Shown here: in pieces, positions 8,853 through 15,795 of the stretch
Layout: the number at the start of each line of letters is the position of its first letter
Position numbering within the stretch: the first letter of the stretch is position 1
NCBI RefSeq assembly: GCF_943912385.1
Contig: NZ_CALTTY010000018.1
Span: forward strand, 1 to 25,846
Direction of reading: 5' to 3'
Length of the DNA stretch: 25,846 nucleotides
DNA from: an uncultured Anaerococcus sp.
GTDB lineage: Bacteria; Bacillota; Clostridia; Tissierellales; Peptoniphilaceae
The notes under the pieces: generated by a model
Databases searched by the model: none
What the model was told of the DNA's origin: nothing
The model's input: the letters and a program-made list of their open reading frames with translations, nothing else
Program-made: the position numbers and the translations under genes

Positions 8853-9781
8853 TGTACGGAGGCTATTTTACTGATGTTGGCAATATTAAAGTAGGCCATG
8901 GAACAGATAAGGAAGGGGGAACAGGCCTTACTATAATCCTCCCAGATCCAGGTAATACTGCCGGTGTTGACGTAAGAGGAGGAGCACCTGGCAGTCGAGA
9001 AACTGACCTTTTAAACCCCCTAAACCAAGTTTCAGAACTAAATGGCCTTATCCTATCAGGAGGCTCTGCCTTTGGCCTTGAAGCAGGAAGCGAACTGATG
9101 AAAATTCTTGAAAATGAAGGGATAGGCTTTGATGTTGGAGTAGGGCTTGTGCCTATTGTAAGCCAGTCAGTCCTTTTTGATTTGGCCTATAAAAATTCAA
9201 AGGCAAGGCCAGGGAAGGACCTGACAAGACTTGCTTATGAAAATGCTAGCTATGAAGATAAAAGTCAAGGGATAGTTGGAGCTGGCACAGGGGCAACTGT
9301 TGCTAAGGCCTTAGGACCTTATCACCTCATGAAGTCAGGCCTAGGCCAGGCTTCCATAAGAAAGGGTGATCTTGTTGTATCTGCAATAGTTGCAGTAAAT
9401 GCTTTTGGAGATATATTTGACTACAAAAAAGGTATTCAACTTGCAGGGCCTATGAAAGATGGAAAGATACTAAGGACTATGGACTATATCGATGAAATCC
9501 TGGGCTCTTTTGCTGATATAAAACCTGCAAACACAACAATAGGTGCTGTAGCAACTAATGCGAGCTTTAATAAGACTGAGCTTACCAAGATTGCTGGCAT
9601 GGCCCATGACGGTTTTGCAAGGTCTATAAACCCAGTCCATACTCTCTTTGATGGGGATACAATTTATGCCCTTTCAACTAACAAGCTAAGCGCCAATATC
9701 AACTTGGTAGGAGCCCTTTCAGCAGAGGCCATGTCCATGGCTATAGCCAATGCAATCTATAGTCTTAGTGAAAATAAATAA
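8852..9781 (+). CDS. P1 family (DmpA/NylC-like) N-terminal nucleophile peptidase
   Basis: A 309-residue member of peptidase family S58/P1: the DmpA aminopeptidases, beta-peptidyl aminopeptidases and nylon-oligomer hydrolase NylC. These are made as a precursor that cuts itself before a Thr or Ser, which then becomes the catalytic nucleophile. The site is visible as PANTTIGAVATNA, giving predicted cleavage between Asn227 and Thr228. Other family marks are GTGLTIILP, the GGAPGSRETDLL region, NGLILSGGSAFGLEA and GIVGAGTGATVAK. The C-terminal half contains MAHDGFARSINPVHT. The natural substrate is unknown: small amide-bonded peptides are likely, and nylon activity should not be assumed. The start overlaps the previous stop by one base. 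A terminator at 9791-9818 ends the operon. Confidence 0.9.
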   Translation: MYGGYFTDVGNIKVGHGTDKEGGTGLTIILPDPGNTAGVDVRGGAPGSRETDLLNPLNQVSELNGLILSGGSAFGLEAGSELMKILENEGIGFDVGVGLVPIVSQSVLFDLAYKNSKARPGKDLTRLAYENASYEDKSQGIVGAGTGATVAKALGPYHLMKSGLGQASIRKGDLVVSAIVAVNAFGDIFDYKKGIQLAGPMKDGKILRTMDYIDEILGSFADIKPANTTIGAVATNASFNKTELTKIAGMAHDGFARSINPVHTLFDGDTIYALSTNKLSANINLVGALSAEAMSMAIANAIYSLSENK

Positions 9782-9790
9782 TGACTTTAT

Positions 9791-9818
9791 AAAGATCAAG
9801 CATATACTTGGTCTTTTT
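9791..9818 (+). terminator. Rho-independent terminator after the ugd-P1 peptidase operon
   Basis: Stem AAGATCAAG / CTTGGTCTT (nine pairs, one G-U), six-base loop CATATA, and five T beginning in the stem. Confidence 0.8.
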
Positions 9819-9883
9819 ACTTGCCTAGTTTATATGAATATAGCAAAGTCTTAAGGTTTTAGATTAACCCCTAATAAAAAACC

Positions 9884-9912
9884 TTTTCATTATCAATAAA
9901 ATATGTTATAAT
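9884..9912 (+). promoter_or_regulatory. Probable promoter of lrgAB with a long leader
   Basis: TTTTCA (9884-9889), 17-base spacer, TATAAT (9907-9912). It would start transcription about 220 bases before lrgA. The leader 9920-10139 has no convincing ORF; I saw no known riboswitch and no terminator in it. Confidence 0.4.
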
Positions 9913-10139
9913 AATAACTAATGATAGACTAATGAGTGAAAATCTTTAGATAGGGAAAATATGGTGATAATTTACTTATGAAAATCCCTTACTTTATGAT
10001 TTGACCTTATTAGCCTAGAAAGTAAAAAGGAGTCTTACTTGCACTTTTAAAACTACATAAGGAAGTGGGTGGTATAAAAAAAGTTTATCCGTAATAAAAA
10101 TAAAACGTTTAAAGTAGATAAAATATTAAAGGAGACTAT

Positions 10140-10487
10140 ATGAAGTATTTAAAAGAATTTGCTTATTTGCTTTTTTTTCTATTATTAGGTTCTGTTGCTA
10201 AAAAACTTACAGGGCTTCCAATACCAGAACCAGTTTTCGGTATGATTTTCTTATTTATTGCCCTTTGCACAAAAGTTATGAAGGTTGATGATATAGGGGA
10301 AACTGCTGATTTTCTAACATCTATCCTTGCCTTTACCTTTACACCTTTAGGTGTAGGTCTAATGGTACAGTTTGATGTAATCAGGGACAATGCCCTACAA
10401 ATCCTTATAGTAATGGCCGTATCTTGCTTGATAACTATGGCACTTACAGCCAAAATTGTTGAGCTAATCCAAAAAGCGAGGAAATAA
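10140..10487 (+). CDS. lrgA: LrgA/CidA family holin-like membrane protein
   Basis: A 115-residue protein with four predicted membrane segments: residues 5-20, 28-46, 59-77 and 83-104. It has the LrgA/CidA family signature around LTGLPIPEPVFGMIFLF. LrgA-LrgB pairs affect murein hydrolase activity and programmed lysis, and in several Firmicutes they move pyruvate or related overflow metabolites. Which role applies here cannot be read from sequence. The start is ATG with AAAGGAG (10128-10134) five bases upstream. lrgB begins two bases after its stop, the standard pairing. No LytSR or CidR regulator gene is present in the window. Confidence 0.85.
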   Translation: MKYLKEFAYLLFFLLLGSVAKKLTGLPIPEPVFGMIFLFIALCTKVMKVDDIGETADFLTSILAFTFTPLGVGLMVQFDVIRDNALQILIVMAVSCLITMALTAKIVELIQKARK

Positions 10488-10488
10488 T

Positions 10489-11229
10489 ATGAGTGATTTC
10501 TTAAACACCTACCTAGCAGACAATGAATTTTTCGGCATAGTTCTTTCAATTGTAATGTTTAGACTGGGAATGAAGATTAATAAGAAGACTAAAATAGCAA
10601 TCCTAAACCCACTTTTACTTGCAATTGTATTTTGTATAATATTTTTAAAAGTAACTGGCATAAGCTACGAGAACTTTAACCAAGGCGGTAAGTACATATC
10701 ATTTTTGATTGCCCCTATCACAGTTGCCCTTGTAGTAAGTCTATATAGAAATATAGAAAAACTAAAGGAAAACCTAGTACCAATTTTAGTAGGGGTTTTT
10801 GTTGGATCATTTGTGGCCATCCTTTCAGCCTATCTCCTATCAAAAGTCTTTAGCTTCGATAGGGAATTAACAGTAGCCATGATGCCACAATCGGTAACAA
10901 CTCCAATTGCTAAATCTCTGACAGAAGAATATATAGCAAAATTTGGTGCTGATGATGTAACAATAAAGACCTATGCGGCAATTACAGCCATCACAGTTAT
11001 CCTAAGAGGTACAGTTGGTGCAATCTTTGCCCCAGGGGTAATGAAGGTTATGAAGGTTAAAGACCCAGTTGCCCAAGGTATAGGAATCGGTACATCAAGC
11101 CACGCCATGGGCACATCCAAGGCTATAGAAATGGGAGAAGTAGAAGGAGCTATGAGTGGTCTATCTATAGCAGTTGCAGGTATATCAACTGTAATCTTAA
11201 TGCCACTGTTTATAGTTCTCTTCTTCTAG
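10489..11229 (+). CDS. lrgB: LrgB family membrane protein
   Basis: A 246-residue polytopic membrane partner of LrgA. Family hallmarks are the central MMPQSVTTPIAKSLTEE stretch, a helix containing AAITAITVILRGTVGAIFAP, and a GIGTSSHAMGTSKAIEMGE motif near residue 205. All are intact, so the protein should be functional. It forms an operon with lrgA and is followed by a strong terminator. Role as for lrgA: control of lysis or export of small organic acids, inferred from the family. Confidence 0.9.
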   Translation: MSDFLNTYLADNEFFGIVLSIVMFRLGMKINKKTKIAILNPLLLAIVFCIIFLKVTGISYENFNQGGKYISFLIAPITVALVVSLYRNIEKLKENLVPILVGVFVGSFVAILSAYLLSKVFSFDRELTVAMMPQSVTTPIAKSLTEEYIAKFGADDVTIKTYAAITAITVILRGTVGAIFAPGVMKVMKVKDPVAQGIGIGTSSHAMGTSKAIEMGEVEGAMSGLSIAVAGISTVILMPLFIVLFF

Positions 11230-11254
11230 TAAAAAATTATAAGATAAAAAATGA

Positions 11255-11289
11255 AACTAGGGCCAGCTTTCTTGTGGCCTTAGTTTTTT
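11255..11289 (+). terminator. Rho-independent terminator after lrgAB
   Basis: Eleven-pair stem AACTAGGGCCA / TGGCCTTAGTT (one G-U), nine-base loop, T6. Confidence 0.85.
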
Positions 11290-11324
11290 CTTGGTAAATT
11301 TACCTAAAACCTATAAAAAATCAA

Positions 11325-11353
11325 TTGACAATAAAGTTAGGTTAGAGTATTAT
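11325..11353 (+). promoter_or_regulatory. Strong sigma-A-type promoter of the rpsF operon
   Basis: A perfect TTGACA (11325-11330), 17-base spacer and TATTAT (11348-11353). It is the best plus-strand promoter in the window, as expected for ribosomal protein genes. Confidence 0.85.
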
Positions 11354-11360
11354 TTATAGG

Positions 11361-11411
11361 TAATCTCTACTCCGTAGTAAAAACGGGGTCAATAGTCCAC
11401 AGGGAGGTGAA
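11361..11411 (+). promoter_or_regulatory. Putative S6:S18 autoregulatory leader of rpsF
   Basis: The leader folds into ACTCCGT (11369-11375) paired with ACGGGGT (11383-11389), followed by AATAGTCCAC and the ribosome site GGGAGGTG. Leaders of rpsF in many bacteria bind the S6:S18 complex through a structure with an essential CCG; the CCG here is at 11372-11374. The CTCC of the stem could also pair with the GGAG of the ribosome site. The position and the linked rpsF and rpsR genes support this reading; the exact consensus was not checked. Confidence 0.5.
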
Positions 11412-11414
11412 AAT

Positions 11415-11699
11415 ATGAATAATTACGAAGCAGTATTGATTTTCAAAACTGAGCTTGCTGATGCTGACAGAGTCTCTCTTCTAGATAGATTTAAGGGTCA
11501 CATCGAAGAAAACGGCGAGGTTGTATCAGTTGATGACTGGGGTAGAAGAAAACTTGCTTATGAGATCGATGATCTTAAAGAAGGTTACTACTATATAGTA
11601 GACTTCAAGTCTCGCCCAGACCACATCAAAGAATTTGAAAGAAGACTAAGACTTTCAGATTTCGTACTCAGATACATGGTTACAAGAAAAGAGGACTAA
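11415..11699 (+). CDS. rpsF: 30S ribosomal protein S6
   Basis: A 94-residue S6 with the usual opening NNYEAVLIFKTELAD, the central DDWGRRKLAYEIDDLKEGYY and an ending in RYMVTRKED. S6 binds S18 on the 30S platform. It is the first gene of the conserved rpsF-ssb-rpsR operon. The start is set by GGAGGTG six bases upstream. Its stop abuts the ssb start. Confidence 0.97.
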   Translation: MNNYEAVLIFKTELADADRVSLLDRFKGHIEENGEVVSVDDWGRRKLAYEIDDLKEGYYYIVDFKSRPDHIKEFERRLRLSDFVLRYMVTRKED

Positions 11700-11700
11700 T

Positions 11701-12225
11701 ATGAATAAGGTGATACTAATAGGACGCCTTACTAGGGATCCTGAGTTAAGATATACCCAATCAAACACAGCGGTATGCACATTCACATTAGCAGTTGATA
11801 AAAAACTAAGTCGAGAAAGAAGAGAAGAAGCGGAAGCAGCAAATCGTCCAACAGCAGATTTTCCAAGGATAACAGTTTGGGGTAGGCAGGCAGAAAACGC
11901 CTCTAGATACCTTTTTAAAGGAAATCAGTGCGCAGTAGAGGGTAGGATCCAAACAGGAAGCTACCAAGATAGGGAAACAGGTAAGACAATTTATACAACA
12001 GATGTCGTAGCCGAAAATGTAGAGTTTTTAGGATCTAGGTCTGATAATCAAAGACAAAGTCATGACTCTTTTGCCGGTGATAACCAAGATATCTACCAAA
12101 ATAATTATTCCCAAACAAACAACTATCAACCAAATCAAAATCAAGCTAACAGTCCAAATAGCAACGATGATTTTTTTGATGATGACTTTACTGAAATCCA
12201 AGACGATGGCAGAATTCCCTTCTAG
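11701..12225 (+). CDS. ssb: Single-stranded DNA-binding protein
   Basis: A 174-residue SSB with an N-terminal OB fold (about residues 1-108) that begins MNKVILIGRLTRDPELRYT and contains ITVWGRQAENASRYL. A low-complexity linker rich in Asn and Gln follows (about 110-155). The acidic tip DDGRIPF docks replication and repair partners; the usual tip is DDDIPF, so the last acidic residue is replaced by Gly-Arg, a mild variation. It coats single-stranded DNA during replication and repair. The start lies one base after the rpsF stop and rpsR follows after 24 bases. Confidence 0.96.
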   Translation: MNKVILIGRLTRDPELRYTQSNTAVCTFTLAVDKKLSRERREEAEAANRPTADFPRITVWGRQAENASRYLFKGNQCAVEGRIQTGSYQDRETGKTIYTTDVVAENVEFLGSRSDNQRQSHDSFAGDNQDIYQNNYSQTNNYQPNQNQANSPNSNDDFFDDDFTEIQDDGRIPF

Positions 12226-12249
12226 AAAAGTTTTGAGAAAGGAATTACA

Positions 12250-12474
12250 ATGGCAAGAAGATTTAGACCAAGAAAAAAGGTTGATCCATTTGTTAAAGAC
12301 CCATCAAAGGTAATAGACTATAAAGACATTGAAACTCTAAAAAGATTTATTACCGATAGAGGTAAGATTCTTCCAAGAAGAGTTACAGGTCTTAATGCAA
12401 AACACCAAAGAGAAGTAACAAGAGCAATAAAAAGAGCTAGACAAGTAGCCCTATTGCCTTACGAAGAAAACTAA
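12250..12474 (+). CDS. rpsR: 30S ribosomal protein S18
   Basis: A 74-residue S18 with the family core YKDIETLKRFITDRGKILPR followed by RRVTGLNAKHQREVTRAIKR. It binds S6 on the small subunit. Last gene of the rpsF-ssb-rpsR operon, with AAAGGA 7 bases before the ATG. The terminator follows about 40 bases after the stop. Confidence 0.97.
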   Translation: MARRFRPRKKVDPFVKDPSKVIDYKDIETLKRFITDRGKILPRRVTGLNAKHQREVTRAIKRARQVALLPYEEN

Positions 12475-12511
12475 GACTAAAACAAATATAAAAAAATTTC
12501 AATAAGCATTT

Positions 12512-12532
12512 AGGGGGCGTGGCTCCCTTTTT
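12512..12532 (+). terminator. Rho-independent terminator after rpsR
   Basis: Stem AGGGGGC / GCTCCCT with a three-base loop and T5. It closes the ribosomal operon. Confidence 0.75.
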
Positions 12533-12605
12533 ATTTGCTCAAAACATGCATATTATATATATCAAAGTATAGTTATAGATATAATAAAACATATAAGGAG
12601 GACTA

Positions 12606-14570
12606 ATGTCAATAGTTATTATTTCTCTTATTGTAGCCATTCTAGCGCTAATCTTAATGGGCTACACTATCAAAGAGAGAATCCTTCCTGTATCAAGTGG
12701 TTCAAAAAGAATGCACGAGATATCAGGATACATCAAAGAAGGCGCGATGACCTTTATAACCAGCGAATATAAGTATATAATCGCATTTGTAGCTATAGTA
12801 TCAGTACTTATTACAATATTCTTAGACTTTAGGATAACAATCTGCTATATACTGGGATCATGTTTCTCAATGTTAACAGGTTTTATAGGAATGAGAACAG
12901 CTACAGAAGCCAATGCGAGATGTGCAAATGAAGCCATGGAAGGTGGTATTAATAGAGCACTAAAACTTGCATTTTCTGGTGGTTCAGTAATGGGTCTTGC
13001 AGTTACAGGACTTGGTTTTTCAGGACTTTTAATCTGCTATCTTATATTTAAAGACCCAGCAGTAGTAATGGGATATTCACTTGGGGCATCATCAGTAGCT
13101 TTATTTGCTAGAGTTGGTGGTGGTATCTATACAAAGGCAGCTGACCTTGGTGCAGACCTTGTAGGTAAGGTAGAAGCTGGTATACCAGAAGATGACCCAA
13201 GAAACCCAGCAGTAATTGCAGATAACGTAGGAGATAACGTAGGAGACGTTGCAGGAATGGGAGCAGACTTATTTGAATCCTATGCCGGAGCAATCATCTC
13301 AGCTATTACCCTAGGTCTTGTAAGTTATGGTGAAGCAGGACTTAATTTTACCCTATTACTTGCGACTTTCGGTATCCTATCATCCCTTGTAGCAAGCTTC
13401 CTATTTACAGGTAAAAAGCATAGAGACCCTCAAAAAGGTCTAATGATGACAATCTATGTCTCAGGAGGAATAGTCCTAATAGCAGCAGTTATCTTATCAT
13501 TTATCTATTTTGGAAGTATAAGAGCAGCTCTTGCAATCATCACTGGTATAGTAGTAGGAATTGCGATTGGACTTCTAACAGAAGTTTATACATCAGATAA
13601 GTACAAACATGTACAAAATATCGCAAAAGAATCAAAAACAGGTGTTGCAACAAACATCATAGCAGGTCTATCAACAGGAATGCTTTCAGCGGTATTCCCA
13701 ATCGTCCTAATTTCATTAGGAATTATGGTGGCCTTCTGGGCAGACGGGGTATTTGGTATAGCCCTATCAGCAGTAGGTATGCTATCAACAACAGCTACAA
13801 CAGTATCTGTAGACGCCTACGGCCCAATTACTGACAACGCAGGTGGAATTGCTGAAATGGCAGCCCTACCAGGCGAAGTTAGAGATATTACAGACGAACT
13901 AGACTCAATCGGAAATACAACAGCAGCTATAGGTAAAGGCTTTGCTATAGGCTCAGCAGCCCTAACAGCCCTATCCCTATTTGTAACTTACTCAGAAACC
14001 CTTAACCTAGAGACAATTTCAATTCTAGACAGCCAAGTTGTAGCTGGAATGTTTGTAGGAGGTATGCTACCATTCCTATTTACAGCCCTTACAATGAACT
14101 CTGTAGGAAAAGCTGCAACACAAATGATTGGAGAAGTAAGAAGACAGTTTAGAAACGATCCAGGCCTACTAGAAGGAACAAGCAAACCAGATTATCAAAA
14201 ATGTATTGAAATCTCAACATCAGCTTCCCTAAAGGAAATGATCCTTCCAGGTGTACTTGCTATAGTAGTTCCAATCTTTGTTGGACTTGTTTTTGGCCCA
14301 ACAGCCCTAGGTGGATTATTAGCAGGAGCACTAGTAACAGGTGTCCTTATGGCAATCTTCATGTCAAACGCAGGTGGAGCATGGGATAATGCTAAGAAAT
14401 ACATCGAAACCCTAAAAGGTGAAGATGGAAAAGGATCAGATGCTCACAAGGCATCAGTTGTAGGAGATACAGTGGGAGACCCATTCAAAGATACATCAGG
14501 TCCATCACTAAATATCCTAATCAAACTAATGACTGTAGTATCAGTAATCTGTGCTGGATTATTTATCTAA
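12606..14570 (+). CDS. hppA: K+-dependent membrane pyrophosphatase (ion pump)
   Basis: A 654-residue, roughly 16-helix membrane pyrophosphatase. It couples hydrolysis of pyrophosphate to outward pumping of Na+ and/or H+. The active site is intact: DLGADLVGKVEAGIPEDDPRN (split over 180-200), ADNVGDNVGDVAGMGADLFE (205-224), VSVDAYGPITDNAGGIAEM (about 400-418) and the C-terminal DAHKASVVGDTVGDPFKD. The motif GNTTAAIGKG has Ala440 and Gly443 at the positions that are Lys and Thr in K+-independent enzymes, so it should be K+-dependent. The D221-x-x-E224 pair resembles that of Na+-pumping members, so Na+ transport is likely but not proved. The start has AAGGAGG (12595-12601) upstream. A single-gene unit with its own terminator. 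Confidence 0.95.
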   Translation: MSIVIISLIVAILALILMGYTIKERILPVSSGSKRMHEISGYIKEGAMTFITSEYKYIIAFVAIVSVLITIFLDFRITICYILGSCFSMLTGFIGMRTATEANARCANEAMEGGINRALKLAFSGGSVMGLAVTGLGFSGLLICYLIFKDPAVVMGYSLGASSVALFARVGGGIYTKAADLGADLVGKVEAGIPEDDPRNPAVIADNVGDNVGDVAGMGADLFESYAGAIISAITLGLVSYGEAGLNFTLLLATFGILSSLVASFLFTGKKHRDPQKGLMMTIYVSGGIVLIAAVILSFIYFGSIRAALAIITGIVVGIAIGLLTEVYTSDKYKHVQNIAKESKTGVATNIIAGLSTGMLSAVFPIVLISLGIMVAFWADGVFGIALSAVGMLSTTATTVSVDAYGPITDNAGGIAEMAALPGEVRDITDELDSIGNTTAAIGKGFAIGSAALTALSLFVTYSETLNLETISILDSQVVAGMFVGGMLPFLFTALTMNSVGKAATQMIGEVRRQFRNDPGLLEGTSKPDYQKCIEISTSASLKEMILPGVLAIVVPIFVGLVFGPTALGGLLAGALVTGVLMAIFMSNAGGAWDNAKKYIETLKGEDGKGSDAHKASVVGDTVGDPFKDTSGPSLNILIKLMTVVSVICAGLFI

Positions 14571-14579
14571 GAAATTAAG

Positions 14580-14609
14580 AGACCTCATCAGAAGATGGGG
14601 TCTTTTTTT
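14580..14609 (+). terminator. Rho-independent terminator after hppA
   Basis: Ten-pair stem AGACCTCATC / GATGGGGTCT (one G-U), loop AGAA, T8. Confidence 0.9.
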
Positions 14610-14679
14610 GCCTTTAAAATCGGGACATTTTCATAAAAAATCCTATATATAAGTAAGCTTAAATAAGAAAGGATGTTTT

Positions 14680-15156
14680 ATGACAGTTAATTATTACACA
14701 ATACTACCAGCCGAGATAAGGCTTGATAAGAGGTTATTACCCTATGAGAGGCTCTTATTTTCAGATATCTTAGCCCTTAGTAGTATAAAAGGCTATTGTT
14801 ATGCAAGTAATAAATATTTTGCAAAAATATACCAGGTATCGACTGTGTCTATATCAAGTTGGATATCAAAACTTGTAGACCTAGGCTATGTAGGCAGGGT
14901 TTATGACTATAAGGAAAATACAAGGCTGATAGAAAAGAGAAGGCTCTATGTTAAGGAAGACTTTATGATATATATAAAGAAGCTTAAAGACCCCCACAAA
15001 GCAGACTTAAAGGGAGGTATTAAAGGAGACTTTAAAGAGAATACTATAAATATGAATAATATAAAGAATAATAAGAAGCCCTTAAAATCTTTTGAGAAAC
15101 CTACTCCTATGGGTAAAAAGTCATCCTACTTCCTAGAAGTTCTGGATAATATTTAG
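14680..15156 (+). CDS. Helix-turn-helix protein, replication-initiator-like, probable mobile-element remnant
   Basis: A 158-residue protein whose first 95 residues form a winged-helix domain of the HTH_36/RepA-N-like type seen at the start of phage, plasmid and ICE replication proteins: YYTILPAEIRLDKRLLPYER, then ASNKYFAKIYQVSTVSISSW, then ISKLVDLGYV. The rest is a short, Lys- and Asn-rich tail that may be what is left of a longer protein. It sits between a housekeeping gene and the 3' side of a tRNA gene, the usual place for integrated elements. GAAAGGA (14667-14673) precedes the ATG. Actual role unknown: it could be a regulator or a retired replication gene. Confidence 0.65.
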   Translation: MTVNYYTILPAEIRLDKRLLPYERLLFSDILALSSIKGYCYASNKYFAKIYQVSTVSISSWISKLVDLGYVGRVYDYKENTRLIEKRRLYVKEDFMIYIKKLKDPHKADLKGGIKGDFKENTINMNNIKNNKKPLKSFEKPTPMGKKSSYFLEVLDNI

Positions 15157-15164
15157 GTGATATT

Positions 15165-15374
15165 ATGACAAGTTTGGTAAAATATATAAGAATTGATGGC
15201 AGAAAATACGGACCTAAATCTCTTGAATATCACATAAGAAGGTCTATAGCAAGGTTTAAATATTTTAAGGCTAACAATCTGTGGGATGAGCAAAGACAAA
15301 GGGAAGTTAAGAAATATATAGAAAGGTATACAAAAATATTTGAAGAGAACTTTTCTGAGGAGGATTCTTGGTAG
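15165..15374 (+). CDS. Small basic hypothetical protein
   Basis: A 69-residue, highly charged, likely helical protein with no family I recognise (YIRIDGRKYGPKSLEYHIRR near the start). It begins eight bases after the HTH gene, so the two are probably co-transcribed and come from the same mobile element. No membrane segment and no cysteine motif. Confidence 0.5.
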   Translation: MTSLVKYIRIDGRKYGPKSLEYHIRRSIARFKYFKANNLWDEQRQREVKKYIERYTKIFEENFSEEDSW

Positions 15375-15451
15375 AAAATATAATACAACTTATAAATATT
15401 TAGCTTAATAGGAAAAATATTGAAAGATAGGATAAAATTTTTAGCTTTGGT

Positions 15452-15476
15452 GCTACAAAAAAGCTACAAGGGCTAC
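15452..15476. repeat. Three GCTAC direct repeats next to tRNA-Leu
   Basis: GCTAC occurs at 15452, 15463 and 15472, twice followed by AA. Short closely spaced direct repeats like this are used as arm-type sites by tyrosine integrases, but no integrase gene remains. Function is inferred. Confidence 0.4.
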
Positions 15477-15505
15477 TTTTTAGATTGAAAAACCTTATTA
15501 TATAC

Positions 15506-15535
15506 AAAAAGACAGAATAATTATTATTCTGTCTT
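15506..15535 (-). terminator. Terminator of tRNA-Leu
   Basis: On the minus strand: AAGACAGAATAA / TTATTCTGTCTT, three-base loop, T5, located 45 bases after the tRNA 3' end. Confidence 0.8.
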
Positions 15536-15580
15536 GCGCATTTTGCCTAGTTTATAATTTTATTCTGAATAAAATTTCTA

Positions 15581-15670
15581 TGGTGCGGGATAGAAGATTT
15601 GAACTTCCACGACCTAAAATCGGTCACAAGATCCTTAGTCTTGCGCGTCTGCCAATTCCGCCAATCCCGC
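15581..15670 (-). tRNA. tRNA-Leu (anticodon AAG)
   Basis: Full class II tRNA cloverleaf on the minus strand. The acceptor stem is GCGGGAT/ATCCCGC. The D arm is normal, the anticodon stem CAAGA/TCTTG encloses loop CTAAGGA (anticodon AAG), and the long variable arm is GACC-GATTTTA-GGTC. The T arm is GGAAG with loop TTCAAAT, and CCA is encoded at 15583-15581. It reads CUU, and more leucine codons if A34 is made inosine. A perfect promoter lies upstream. Confidence 0.95.
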
Positions 15671-15685
15671 AGGGATTACTTATGT

Positions 15686-15714
15686 ATAATACTATAGGAA
15701 AAAAGATTTGTCAA
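15686..15714 (-). promoter_or_regulatory. Strong promoter of tRNA-Leu
   Basis: Minus strand TTGACA (15714-15709), 17-base spacer, TATTAT (15691-15686): a consensus-quality promoter 16 bases before the tRNA. Confidence 0.85.
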
Positions 15715-15795
15715 ATTTCTTTTTGTATTTCCTATAAAATCTTTAAAATTATTAATAATTTGCCCCTAATATAGTATAATAGGGCTGAGGTATGT

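Noticed and set aside
9820..10139. Possible riboswitch before lrgA
   Set aside because: No recognisable aptamer core or expression-platform terminator was seen, so only the long leader is reported.
12062..12313. Open frame overlapping the ssb end and rpsR start
   Set aside because: It is a low-complexity shadow of the Asn/Gln-rich SSB linker in another frame.
15580..15774. Open frame of 64 codons on the plus strand
   Set aside because: It runs antisense through tRNA-Leu; the first half is just the tRNA's complement.
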